Origin: an uncultured Mucispirillum sp.
GTDB taxonomy: Bacteria > Chrysiogenota > Deferribacteres > Deferribacterales > Mucispirillaceae
Length of the DNA: 64,000 bases
Assembly (NCBI GenBank): GCA_944324495.1
Contig: CALUWN010000002.1
Span: forward strand, 154,390-218,389
Direction: 5' to 3'
Shown: piece by piece, positions 34,208 to 42,834 of the stretch
How the letters are laid out: each line of letters starts with the position of its first letter
Numbering within the stretch: position 1 is the first letter of the stretch
Position numbers and translations under genes: made by a program
Notes under the pieces: generated by a model
The model's database searches: none
What the model was told of the DNA's origin: nothing
The model's input: only the letters and a program-made list of their open reading frames with translations

Positions 34208-34785
34208 GCTTTAAACCTCAAGGAGACAGAGTCAGCAGTGTAAGAAAAATCAATCTGCACTTCTGCTAATATTTTATTAAATATTTGATAAATTTCTGGT
34301 ATATCAGTTTGGTTAAGTTTTTTCATTGTAAGCACATTGTCCCTTGAGTGGATGGAAAGCTCACTGTTACATTTTCTAATTTCTTCGCAGAGAATAAGCT
34401 CAAGTAAAGTTTTTGCAATATAGCTGTTTGTTTTAACTGGGCTCATTTCATCAAAAATACATGAAACTTTAATATTTTGTTCCTGGATAGAACAGCGTAA
34501 ATCTTCAATAACTTTTCCTGTTATTTTAACAGGGTCAAATTTTTCCTGCTCGTTTTTAATTGGTTTACCAAGTACAAAATTAAAAAGTACTTCCATGCCT
34601 TTATCATAAACATCAAGAAAATATGATGATTCAATAATCATATCTGTCATATTATCTGTATCGTCACTAAGACCAAATTTAAAAATACTAACAGTAGCAA
34701 CAACCATAGCAGTAGAAGTTCTCATATTATGGGAAAAGTATTCCCTGACAATACTAAGGTTGCGTATAAGGTTTTCTGAGTCCAT
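34204..34785 (-). CDS. Histidine-kinase-like DHp protein with degenerate ATPase domain
   Basis: This 193-residue protein begins with a DHp-like helix containing H19 in the H-box-like FSHNMRTSTAMV. The rest (about 80-193) has the length and strand/helix pattern of a histidine-kinase ATPase domain, but no N, G1 or G2 box is visible (no DNG, no GxG). This is the arrangement of histidine phosphotransferases such as ChpT and Spo0B, which relay phosphate between receivers without binding ATP. It heads an operon with a receiver, HDOD and SpoIIE protein. Confidence 0.65.
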   Translation of the reverse strand: MDSENLIRNLSIVREYFSHNMRTSTAMVVATVSIFKFGLSDDTDNMTDMIIESSYFLDVYDKGMEVLFNFVLGKPIKNEQEKFDPVKITGKVIEDLRCSIQEQNIKVSCIFDEMSPVKTNSYIAKTLLELILCEEIRKCNSELSIHSRDNVLTMKKLNQTDIPEIYQIFNKILAEVQIDFSYTADSVSLRFKA

Positions 34786-34924
34786 AATACCTCTTTAAAA
34801 ATACTTAATAATATAGCATATAAAAATAACAAAATAAAAGCAACTAATAATTATATAATTATTTACTTCATTTTTAAAAAAAAATAAACTATTATTTATA
34901 CATAATTTACATATGAGGTGCTTA

Positions 34925-35341
34925 ATGGATAATAACTGTATTTTTTGTAAAATCATTAATGGCGAAATACCATCTACGAAAGTGTATGAAGATGAAGAAT
35001 TTTTAGGGTTTATGGATATTAACCCAGCTGTGAGAGGTCATACTCTTGTAATTCCTAAATACCACTGTAGAAATATATTAGATACTCCAGAAAATGTAGG
35101 TAAAAATTTTTATAATGTTATAAGCAAAGTATCAAATGCTGTAAAAAAAGCATTTAATGCAGAAGGTATATATGTATTTCAGCAGAATGAAAATGCAGCA
35201 GGGCAGGAAGTATTTCATTCTCATGTGCATATTGTCCCACGTTATAAAGGTGATGATTTTGGTAAATTCAGCCCGCCTAGACTTAAAGTGGAAATGGCTG
35301 ATATAGTAAGTGACGGTGAAAAAATACGCAATTCTTTTTAG
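34925..35341 (+). CDS. HIT-family nucleotide hydrolase/transferase
   Basis: The histidine-triad motif HSHVHIVPR and the N-terminal CIFCKIINGEIPSTKVYEDE identify the HINT-like branch, small purine-nucleoside phosphoramidases. The ATG at 34925 is chosen because GAGGTG lies just upstream. The earlier in-frame ATG at 34913 would overlap that ribosome site. The 138-residue length is normal. It is monocistronic, followed by a terminator. Confidence 0.92.
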   Translation: MDNNCIFCKIINGEIPSTKVYEDEEFLGFMDINPAVRGHTLVIPKYHCRNILDTPENVGKNFYNVISKVSNAVKKAFNAEGIYVFQQNENAAGQEVFHSHVHIVPRYKGDDFGKFSPPRLKVEMADIVSDGEKIRNSF

Positions 35342-35393
35342 TAAATGCGTGTAATAAAATACGCTTATTATTTAAGCATATTTATTTATATTT

Positions 35394-35424
35394 AAAAGGG
35401 CAGATTTCATTCTGCCTTTTTTTT
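35394..35424 (+). terminator. Terminator after the HIT gene
   Basis: AAAAGGGCAGA and TCTGCCTTTTT pair with one G-U, followed by a T run. Confidence 0.88.
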
Positions 35425-35618
35425 AAGCAGATATCTTTTTTGTAGACAGTAAAAATAGAAAAATTAATAGAAATATGCAGTATATAATCATTTGAGATAA
35501 GAAAATTTTAAAAAAAATTTAAAATTTATAACATATTGATACATAATAATAAATTATATTTATATGCTTAAAATTTAAGCAAAATCAAAAGAATTCTAAA
35601 AATCATAAAAATAATTGG

Positions 35619-35647
35619 TTGACAAACTAAAATAATGTGATTATATT
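35619..35647 (+). promoter_or_regulatory. Strong sigma70 promoter in a long intergenic region
   Basis: A perfect TTGACA and TATATT are spaced by exactly 17 bases, nearly 290 bases before the next start codon. The predicted transcript starts near 35654 and would contain the AAGTAT array and the 35.8-kb hairpin. It could produce a small RNA or a long leader for the surface lipoprotein gene. Confidence 0.65.
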
Positions 35648-35681
35648 ACAGTCATAGAGAAGGTATACATTAGTAAATTAA

Positions 35682-35790
35682 AAGTATATAAATATAAATA
35701 AAGTATATCTAAGTATTTAAAGTATGTAAGTATATTTAGTAGATTAGTATAACTTTAGTATTTTAGTAGTATATTTTAGTATTCAAGTAT
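35682..35790 (+). repeat. Periodic array of AAGTAT/TAGTAT-like hexamers
   Basis: Eleven hexamers of the form (A/T)AGTA(T/G) begin at about 35682, 35701, 35711, 35720, 35728, 35737, 35745, 35756, 35767, 35777 and 35785. Spacing is mostly 8-11 bases, close to one DNA turn. No reading frame covers it. It lies between the strong promoter and the hairpin. It might be a binding-site array, a curved DNA segment or decayed tandem repeats. Confidence 0.6.
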
Positions 35791-35795
35791 CACAA

Positions 35796-35834
35796 AAGAA
35801 GTAGACGGAACAGGCCACCTAATTTTAGGTGGTC
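35796..35834 (+). terminator. Long perfect hairpin, attenuator or small-RNA terminator
   Basis: CGGAACAGGCCACCTAA and TTAGGTGGTCTGTTCCG pair over 17 positions (one G-U or A-C type exception) around a two-base centre, with only three T after the stem. It is far more stable than other hairpins here and sits about 100 bases before the surface lipoprotein gene. The short T tract makes intrinsic termination uncertain. Confidence 0.6.
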
Positions 35835-35936
35835 TGTTCCGTTTAGGGCTAACTTTAAAATTTAATTCACATAAATTACCATTTATTATAAATTTTTAAA
35901 AATATTAGCTGCATCTTATAAATCTAGGAGGATGTT

Positions 35937-38459
35937 ATGGCCCATTATTCTAAAATATCACTACTAATTACATTATGCATATTTTTTGTATTATGTATGT
36001 CAGGTTGCTCCAGCTCAGGTTCTAGTTCCAGTGGTGGTACTCAAACAGATGTAAAGAGTATAAGTATTATCAATGCACCAGAACATTTAAATTATGGTAA
36101 AGAATATCAGCTTATGACAGATAGGCCTGAATTAAATATTATGTGGGAAACAAGTAATCAAGATTTGCTTGAAATTGATAATAATGGTTTAATTCGTGCC
36201 AAAGATATTGCTGAAAGTGTGGTAATAATTACAGCTTCATATGGTGATATAAAAGATTCTGTATCAATTTATGTAAAAGCTCCTGAAACAGTCTTTACTT
36301 CAGTAGAATCAATAAGTATTGATGTTGAAGAGAAAACAGATGAAGTTTTAGCAGGGCAGCAGCTTCATATAACATCAGAAATATTGCCAGCTAATGCAAC
36401 AAATAAGACTATTATTTGGAAAGTAAGTGATCCATCTCTTGCTCAAATTGATGAGAGTGGTGTTTTGACGGCAAATAATGAAAATAAGAGCGGTGTGGTA
36501 ACTGTTACAGCAAAAGCAGGAAAACATACTGCAACTAAAAACATTACAATTTTATCTCATGCTAATGTTATACCAGTTCAGGAAGTAAAAATTACAGGCG
36601 TGAAAGAAATAGCTATTGGAAACTCTGCTTTATTTAAAGCTGAAGTTGTGCCAAGTGATGCTACATTTAACAGAGTAACATGGAAATCAAGTGATGAATG
36701 GGTGGCAGTAGTAGATGAGACAGGAAAAGTTTCTGCAAGTGATAAACCAGGTGCTTATCCTGGCACTGCTGTAATTACTGCAACAGCAGGTGGGGTGTCA
36801 TCATCTTATGAAGTGACAGTAGTATATATACCTGTAAAATCAGTTACTATTAAAGGTTATGAAGATGTTACTGTAGGTGGAAAAACAACGCTTGGAATTA
36901 ATGATGTATTACAGTTGCAGGCAACCATTACTCCAGAAAATGCATCTTGCAAAGATATACTGTGGATATCTAGCAATATGGAAATTGCACTAACAGATGC
37001 TAATGGCAGAGTAGTACATGGAAATCAAACTGGGCCTGTAACTATTACAGCAACGGCCGTTGATAAATCAAATCAACCTTGTGGGGAAACAGCAAGTGCA
37101 AGTATTGATGTTGAGTTTGTACCATACAACACAGAAATCCCTGTATCTGATATAAAAATTAAAGGATATGATGAAATGGGTGTTGATGGGCAGGTTACTT
37201 TTAAAGCAGAGTTTTTCCCAGCTAATGCTACAGATAATAAAGTAACATGGTCATCAAATAATGATACAGCAGTTTCAATAGAGCAGGATGCTATAACAGG
37301 AGATGCAGTTATTACAGCTTTGGCAGAAGCAGAAAATGTTGTTATTACTGCAGCAGCAGGTGGTAAAACTGCAGAATACACTATTAAAACAATAAGAAAA
37401 GTGCTGCATGGATATGAGCAGGACGAAAATGGTGTATATTTGATATATAACAGACAAGGGTTTTCAAACTGCTTTTATGATATAGAAAATAAATCATTTA
37501 AATTAATGACAGATTTAGATTTCACAGGTGTTGAAACAAAACATGCTGGTGAAATTTTTGAAGGCACTTTTGACGGAAATGGTCATATAATAAGGGAATA
37601 TAAAGTAGATTACAGTCCAAGTGGCCGTTATGGTTTTGTAAGTGTGCTTGGCGGTACTATTATGAATGTTACATTTGATACTCCTGTTATAAGATTACTG
37701 AATATAACACACAAAGAGACTTATATTGGTGTTGTTGCTGGTGAAAACAATGGTACTATTAAAAATGTATCTATTAATAATGCTGCAGTTGAGTTGGGAC
37801 AAGTATATGCAGATTTGTTTGCTAATGCTGGTCTGATTACTGGGCAGTCTACTGGAGTAATTGATAACTGCACTGTTGATACAGGAAGCCTTGCTATAAA
37901 TTTTGCTACTTCAAGAACTGTGCTTGGCGGTATAGCAGGTATTAACAAAGGTAAAATAATTTCATCAGCAGCAAATAATATTAATCTTACAAACCCTGCA
38001 AGTTTAGTAGATTACACAACAGCAACTGGCGGTATTGCTGGAGTGTTTGCATCTGGTTCTTCTGTGAAAGGCTCTTATGCTACTGGGCAGATTACAGCTC
38101 AAGACTATGCAGGTGGAATTGCTGGTGTTGTGGAGCAGGGTACGGCTGATGTTTCTGCATCTATTTTTATAGGCGAAGTAAATTCTACTGGTTCAAATAA
38201 AGGATTAGATTACAGTAGTTATACACCTATAATAAAAGAAGAAGAAGTATATGTAAAAAGTGTACCAGCAGAAAGCAACCCAAAAATAATAGGTTCTGTT
38301 ACAAAAATAATAATAAATGACGGGCAAGCTGAACACTCTTTAGCTGAGGCATTACAAAATATGAATAACTTGCTTAAAAAAGATGCAGATATTCAGTATA
38401 TTTTTAAAGCCGGTGATAATGCATATGATGATATTGAATTGATGCCAAAATTAAATTAA
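35937..38459 (+). CDS. Surface lipoprotein with Big2 (Ig-like) repeats and GLUG-type repeats
   Basis: The 840-residue precursor has a lipoprotein signal (CMSGC, lipidated Cys near residue 23) and a Ser/Gly spacer. It carries about five Big_2 Ig-like domains to residue about 480 (each with a W-x-S-S/T-x-x-x-x-x-x-I-D/E-x-x-G core, for example VTWKSSDEWVAVVDETGKVS). The C-terminal region has GLUG-like motifs (GGIAGVFASGSSVKGSYATG; GGIAGVV) resembling those of bacterial adhesins. A host or matrix adhesion role is likely but inferred. A GGAGG ribosome site precedes the ATG. Confidence 0.85.
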   Translation: MAHYSKISLLITLCIFFVLCMSGCSSSGSSSSGGTQTDVKSISIINAPEHLNYGKEYQLMTDRPELNIMWETSNQDLLEIDNNGLIRAKDIAESVVIITASYGDIKDSVSIYVKAPETVFTSVESISIDVEEKTDEVLAGQQLHITSEILPANATNKTIIWKVSDPSLAQIDESGVLTANNENKSGVVTVTAKAGKHTATKNITILSHANVIPVQEVKITGVKEIAIGNSALFKAEVVPSDATFNRVTWKSSDEWVAVVDETGKVSASDKPGAYPGTAVITATAGGVSSSYEVTVVYIPVKSVTIKGYEDVTVGGKTTLGINDVLQLQATITPENASCKDILWISSNMEIALTDANGRVVHGNQTGPVTITATAVDKSNQPCGETASASIDVEFVPYNTEIPVSDIKIKGYDEMGVDGQVTFKAEFFPANATDNKVTWSSNNDTAVSIEQDAITGDAVITALAEAENVVITAAAGGKTAEYTIKTIRKVLHGYEQDENGVYLIYNRQGFSNCFYDIENKSFKLMTDLDFTGVETKHAGEIFEGTFDGNGHIIREYKVDYSPSGRYGFVSVLGGTIMNVTFDTPVIRLLNITHKETYIGVVAGENNGTIKNVSINNAAVELGQVYADLFANAGLITGQSTGVIDNCTVDTGSLAINFATSRTVLGGIAGINKGKIISSAANNINLTNPASLVDYTTATGGIAGVFASGSSVKGSYATGQITAQDYAGGIAGVVEQGTADVSASIFIGEVNSTGSNKGLDYSSYTPIIKEEEVYVKSVPAESNPKIIGSVTKIIINDGQAEHSLAEALQNMNNLLKKDADIQYIFKAGDNAYDDIELMPKLN

Positions 38460-38465
38460 TAAAAT

Positions 38466-38499
38466 AAAAGCAGGTATATATATTATACCTGCTTTTTTT
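38466..38499 (+). terminator. Terminator after the Big2 lipoprotein
   Basis: AAAAGCAGGTATA and TATACCTGCTTTT form a stem followed by T-rich sequence. Confidence 0.88.
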
Positions 38500-38685
38500 A
38501 TAAACCAAAAACCTTGCTTTTTTATATGACTTTTTAAGTTATTAATACAAAAGTATAATTTTTTAATTCAAAATAAAATTTCATAAAAAATAAAAAAATT
38601 GCTACCAAAAAATTATTTATTCATATATATTACTATGATTTTAATATCCTAAAATGGATAAAATACATTATACTAGAAGGTTAAA

Positions 38686-40248
38686 ATGTCTATACTTGAG
38701 CGAATAAAACAGATTATCAAAAAAAATGAAACAGCACAAAATAAAATAATAATCAGAGAAATATCTAATCAAATAGGCTTATCTGATAACATAAATAGTA
38801 AGGAAAGCAGAACCAAAGAAAGAAATATTTTAAAAACATCAAGTAAAAAACAGGCAGAGAAAGTAAAAAAACAAAGCAAAAAACAGGAATTAAAACATAT
38901 TAATATGGAAGATGAATATGTGGATTTTGGTTCTTGGAAAGCAGACGAATTTAAAGTGGAAGCCTGTGATGGCGAAATCCGTTTTCACGATTTAGGGCTG
39001 CCTGATAGGCTTATGAGGGGTATTTATGAATGTGAATATAAATACTGCACTCCTATTCAAAAAATGATTTTGCCAGAATCTTTAAATGGTAAAGATGTTT
39101 CAGGAAAGGCTCAAACAGGAACTGGTAAAACTGCTGCTTTTTTAATCACTTTATTTAAAAGGCTTTCTGATAATGTTGATGAAAACAGAAAAAAAGGTAC
39201 TCCACGAGCTTTAATTATGGCACCAACAAGGGAACTTGTTATGCAGATAGAAAAAGATGCTAGAAATATTGGCAGGTACTGCAACAAAGCTATTCAGTCT
39301 GTTTTTGGCGGCATAAACTATGAAAAGCAGAAAAGACAGGTGGAAAATAGAGTTTTAGATATTTTAGTAGCTACTCCCGGAAGACTGCTTGATTATAAGG
39401 AACAGAGAGTACTTGACTTATCACAGGTGGAAATATTAGTAATTGATGAAGCAGATAGAATGCTTGATATGGGCTTTATTCCAGATATGAAAAAAATTAT
39501 TTCATCACTTCCACCAAAAAACAAAAGGCAGACAATGCTTTTTAGTGCCACATTAAATGATGATATTTTAAGGCTTGCTGCTCAATGGACCAGCAACCCC
39601 CTTCGTATTGAAGTAGAATCTAATGAAATTACTTCTGAAAACATTGAGCAGATAGCATATATTGCATCAGATAAAGAAAAATTTGCAATAATATATAATA
39701 TGATAACCAATGAGAATTTAAGCAGAGTAATAGTTTTTGGTAATAGAAGAGATGAAGTTGCCCGCCTTACAGATATGTTTAAAGCCTGTGGTATATCTGC
39801 TGGGCTTTTATCTGGTGATGTAACACAATCAAGAAGAATAAAAACTCTGGAAGAATTAAGAAGTGGAAGTATTAGGGTTTTATGTGCTACAGATGTGGCA
39901 GCAAGGGGAATACACGTAGACAGCGTAAGCCATGTGTTTAATTACTCACTACCAGATGACCCAGAAGATTATGTACACAGAATAGGTAGAACAGGCAGAG
40001 CTGGTGAAAAAGGTATGTCTATTATTTTTGCAACTGAGGAAGATTCGTACCTTATACCAAAAATAGAAAGTTATACGAAACACAAGCTAAATTATATTAA
40101 CCCTGACGAAGATTACGTAGTAATTCCGAAAGATTTAAATAAAATATTAAGTAAGTTTAAAGCATTAAAAGGCAGAAAAAGATTTAAAGATAACATTTCA
40201 AGAGGTGATAGAAATAAAGGACAAAGACGAGCTAGAAGAAAAAGATAA
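38686..40248 (+). CDS. DEAD-box ATP-dependent RNA helicase
   Basis: The 520 residues include all core motifs: Q motif region (HDLGLPDRLMRGIY...PIQ), AQTGTGKT near residue 141, PTRELV, GG, TPGR, DEAD near 252, SAT, and HRIGRTGRAG. A Lys-rich N-terminal extension of about 80 residues and a basic C-terminal tail (RGDRNKGQRRARRKR) probably bind RNA. The features fit the RhlE/RhlB type involved in ribosome assembly or mRNA decay at low temperature. It appears to be monocistronic. Confidence 0.93.
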   Translation: MSILERIKQIIKKNETAQNKIIIREISNQIGLSDNINSKESRTKERNILKTSSKKQAEKVKKQSKKQELKHINMEDEYVDFGSWKADEFKVEACDGEIRFHDLGLPDRLMRGIYECEYKYCTPIQKMILPESLNGKDVSGKAQTGTGKTAAFLITLFKRLSDNVDENRKKGTPRALIMAPTRELVMQIEKDARNIGRYCNKAIQSVFGGINYEKQKRQVENRVLDILVATPGRLLDYKEQRVLDLSQVEILVIDEADRMLDMGFIPDMKKIISSLPPKNKRQTMLFSATLNDDILRLAAQWTSNPLRIEVESNEITSENIEQIAYIASDKEKFAIIYNMITNENLSRVIVFGNRRDEVARLTDMFKACGISAGLLSGDVTQSRRIKTLEELRSGSIRVLCATDVAARGIHVDSVSHVFNYSLPDDPEDYVHRIGRTGRAGEKGMSIIFATEEDSYLIPKIESYTKHKLNYINPDEDYVVIPKDLNKILSKFKALKGRKRFKDNISRGDRNKGQRRARRKR

Positions 40249-40265
40249 TTTTTTATATATAATGC

Positions 40266-40292
40266 TTGAAAAGTATATAAATTAAGTATAAT
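40266..40292 (+). promoter_or_regulatory. Possible promoter of the decarboxylase operon
   Basis: TTGAAA and a perfect TATAAT are separated by 15 bases, short of the usual 17, so the -10 is more convincing than the -35. It lies 43 bases before the first gene of the operon. Confidence 0.4.
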
Positions 40293-40334
40293 ATTACTTT
40301 TGATAAAATCTATGCTAATGAAGGTGAGGTTTAA

Positions 40335-41885
40335 ATGAGCAAGGATAAAGTTAAAGAGCTTATTGAGCTTCGTGCCCGATTATATAAGGGCGGTGGTGAT
40401 GCTCAGATTGAAAAAATGCACTCTCAAGGTAAATATACAGCCAGAGAGCGTATAGGCATGCTTTTGGATGAAGATACCTTCCAAGAGAATTTTTTAATGG
40501 TACAACACCGTTGTACAGACTTTGGTATGGATAAGAAAGATTTGCCAGCAGACGGTATGGTTACAGGCATGGGGCTTGTAGATGGCAGGTCTGTATTTGT
40601 AGCAAGTCAGGATTTTACTGTTAATGCAGGTACTATGGGTGAAGCAGGTGCTAGAAAAGCCCAAGAGCTTATGGATGCAGCTTTAAAAACTGGTTCACCT
40701 TTTGTATTTATAAATGACTCAGGCGGTGCTAGAGTTCAAGAAGGTGTTAGTGCCTTATCTGGTTACGGCGGTATTTTCTATCGTAACGTATTATTATCTG
40801 GTGTTGTACCACAAATCAGTATTATTGCTGGTCCTTGTGCAGGTGGTGCAGCTTATTCTCCTGCTTTAACTGACTTTATTATTCAAGTTCAGCGTGAAGG
40901 GCAGATGTATATTACTGGCCCTAAAATTATTAAAGAAGTTACAGGTGAGGAAGTTTCTCTTGAACAGCTTGGTGGTGTTGACGCTCAAGCTCACTATTCT
41001 GGTGTTGTACATTTTGTTGCAAAATCAGGTCCTGAAGCTTTAGGGCTTGCTAGAAGGCTTTTATCGTTCCTTCCCTCTAATAACTCAGAAGAAGCACCAA
41101 TTATAGAATCATCAAGAAACAGCGTTATTGGTCCTGATGAATCATTTAATTTTATAGTTCCAGAAGACCCAAAAATTCCTTATGATATGCATGAAATCAT
41201 TTGGAGAATTGTAGATAATGCAGACTTTTTAGAAGTTCAAGAAGGCTTTGCTAAAAATATTATAGTTGGTTTTGGTAGATTAAATGGCAGAACTATTGGT
41301 GTGATAGCTAACCAGCCAGCATTTAAAGCAGGTGTATTAGATATTGACTCATCAGATAAAGCTGCTCGTTTTATCCGTTTCTGTAACGCATTTAATATAC
41401 CTTTAGTTACTTTAGTTGACGTTCCAGGGTTTATGCCGGGAGTTGACCAAGAGTACGGCGGTATTATCAGGCACGGTGCAAAACTTTTATATGCTTATGC
41501 ATCAGCAACTGTTCCTAAATTTACAGTAATATTAAGGAAAGCTTATGGCGGTGCATACATTGGTATGTGTTCTAAAGAGCTTGGAGCAGATAGAGTTGCT
41601 GCATGGCCAACAGCTGAAATCGCAGTTATGGGTGCAGAAGGTGCTGTTAGTCTGCTTTATGGTAAAGAAATAAAAAATGCAGAAGATAAAGCTGCTGAAA
41701 CTAAAAAAAGACTTGAAGAATACAGAGAGCTTTTTGCAAACCCTTATGTTGCAGCAAAAAGAGGCTATATTCACAATGTAATATTACCAGCAGATACAAG
41801 AAGCTATTTAGCAGCATCTTTAGAAATGTTTGCTTCTAAACGCGAAACTAGACCTTATAAAAAACACGGACTTATTCCGTTATAG
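40335..41885 (+). CDS. mmdA: Carboxyltransferase (alpha) subunit of a sodium-pumping acyl-CoA decarboxylase
   Basis: The 516-residue crotonase-type carboxyltransferase has the paired acyl-CoA/biotin sites (INDSGGARVQEGVSALSGYG and DVPGFMPGVDQEYGGIIRHG). It is 60-70% of the length expected for a two-domain enzyme and matches propionyl-CoA carboxylase beta/methylmalonyl-CoA decarboxylase alpha in size. The three genes after it encode gamma, biotin carrier and beta subunits of the sodium pump, so methylmalonyl-CoA decarboxylase is the best fit. Glutaconyl-CoA decarboxylase is the alternative. Cytoplasmic face of the inner membrane. Confidence 0.88.
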   Translation: MSKDKVKELIELRARLYKGGGDAQIEKMHSQGKYTARERIGMLLDEDTFQENFLMVQHRCTDFGMDKKDLPADGMVTGMGLVDGRSVFVASQDFTVNAGTMGEAGARKAQELMDAALKTGSPFVFINDSGGARVQEGVSALSGYGGIFYRNVLLSGVVPQISIIAGPCAGGAAYSPALTDFIIQVQREGQMYITGPKIIKEVTGEEVSLEQLGGVDAQAHYSGVVHFVAKSGPEALGLARRLLSFLPSNNSEEAPIIESSRNSVIGPDESFNFIVPEDPKIPYDMHEIIWRIVDNADFLEVQEGFAKNIIVGFGRLNGRTIGVIANQPAFKAGVLDIDSSDKAARFIRFCNAFNIPLVTLVDVPGFMPGVDQEYGGIIRHGAKLLYAYASATVPKFTVILRKAYGGAYIGMCSKELGADRVAAWPTAEIAVMGAEGAVSLLYGKEIKNAEDKAAETKKRLEEYRELFANPYVAAKRGYIHNVILPADTRSYLAASLEMFASKRETRPYKKHGLIPL

Positions 41886-41894
41886 GAGTTTGCA

Positions 41895-42359
41895 ATGGCT
41901 GAAAATATGTATATACAGCTGGCTCAAAACAATGCTGAAAATACACAGACTTATGCTACTACTCAGACTGTTAATAACAGTAGAGATTGGCATGATACCA
42001 TAGGTGAAGGCTTAAAAGTTACTGCCACTGGTACTGGTGTTGTATTTGCAGTACTTGCTATTATGATAATATTTATTAATATTATCAAAGCAGCAGAACC
42101 AGCTATTGAAAAGCTTTTAAAATCAGTGAGGGGTACATTAGGTACAAAAGGTGCTGATGATATTTCTCATGATTCATTAAACGACCAAAATATTGATAAT
42201 ACTACTTTAGTTCTTATTAGTGCAGCTGTTGCAGCTTATACTCATAATAAGGCAAAGGTTAGGCGTGTAAGAGTACTTCCAGCAAAAGCAAAACAGGGTG
42301 GTAACTGGGCTATGCAGGCAAGAAGTGCATTACAATCATCACACAGTAAAAAATATTAA
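41895..42359 (+). CDS. OadG-like gamma (delta) subunit of the decarboxylase
   Basis: The 154 residues contain a single membrane helix (about 42-66, VTATGTGVVFAVLAIMIIFI) in the OadG/MmdD pattern. A Ser/Asp-rich linker follows, then a basic C-terminal tail (KAKVRRVRVLPAKAK). This subunit anchors the carboxyltransferase and biotin carrier to the beta subunit. It sits nine bases after the alpha gene. Confidence 0.82.
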   Translation: MAENMYIQLAQNNAENTQTYATTQTVNNSRDWHDTIGEGLKVTATGTGVVFAVLAIMIIFINIIKAAEPAIEKLLKSVRGTLGTKGADDISHDSLNDQNIDNTTLVLISAAVAAYTHNKAKVRRVRVLPAKAKQGGNWAMQARSALQSSHSKKY

Positions 42360-42380
42360 AAAGATTTAGGAGCATATATT

Positions 42381-42809
42381 ATGAAAATGAAAATTACTTT
42401 ACATGGCGTTGCATATGAAGTAGAAGTTGAAATATTAGACGGTGAAGAAGGTTATGGCACTTTAAGTGGTATTCCACCAGTATCAAAATTTGTACAGTCT
42501 CAACCTATGCCTACAAACCAAAGTAATGATGGCATACTTCCTCCACCAAGCAGAGCAGCAGCAGCTGCAGCAGCCGCAGCAGCAGCTAATGCAGGCGGTA
42601 AAACAATTATTTCCCCAGTTGGTGGTACAATTGTAGAAGTAAAATTAAAAGCAGGCGATGCTGTAAAAGTTGGTCAGGAAATATTAATATTAGAAGCTAT
42701 GAAAATGCAAACATCTATTAATTCTCCAGTAGATGGCACTATTAAATCTATAAATGTTGCAGCAGGTGATACAGTAAGAGAAAGCCAAGTGCTTGTAGAA
42801 TTCCAGTAA
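42381..42809 (+). CDS. Biotin carrier subunit of the decarboxylase
   Basis: A C-terminal biotinyl domain of about 70 residues contains the modification motif EAMKMQT (Lys about 109). It is preceded by a flexible linker of Ala and Pro (PPPSRAAAAAAAAAAANAGG). The 142-residue length and linker match MmdC/GcdC. The carboxyl group transferred from the acyl-CoA is carried on this biotin to the membrane subunit. Twenty-one bases after the gamma gene. Confidence 0.92.
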   Translation: MKMKITLHGVAYEVEVEILDGEEGYGTLSGIPPVSKFVQSQPMPTNQSNDGILPPPSRAAAAAAAAAAANAGGKTIISPVGGTIVEVKLKAGDAVKVGQEILILEAMKMQTSINSPVDGTIKSINVAAGDTVRESQVLVEFQ

Positions 42810-42834
42810 ACCATTTTTTTGCGGAGGCATTATA

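Noticed and set aside
42541..42600. Alanine-coding GCA run in the biotin carrier gene as a phase-variable repeat
   Set aside because: The codons vary and the repeat unit is three bases, so slippage would keep frame. It is an ordinary Ala/Pro linker.
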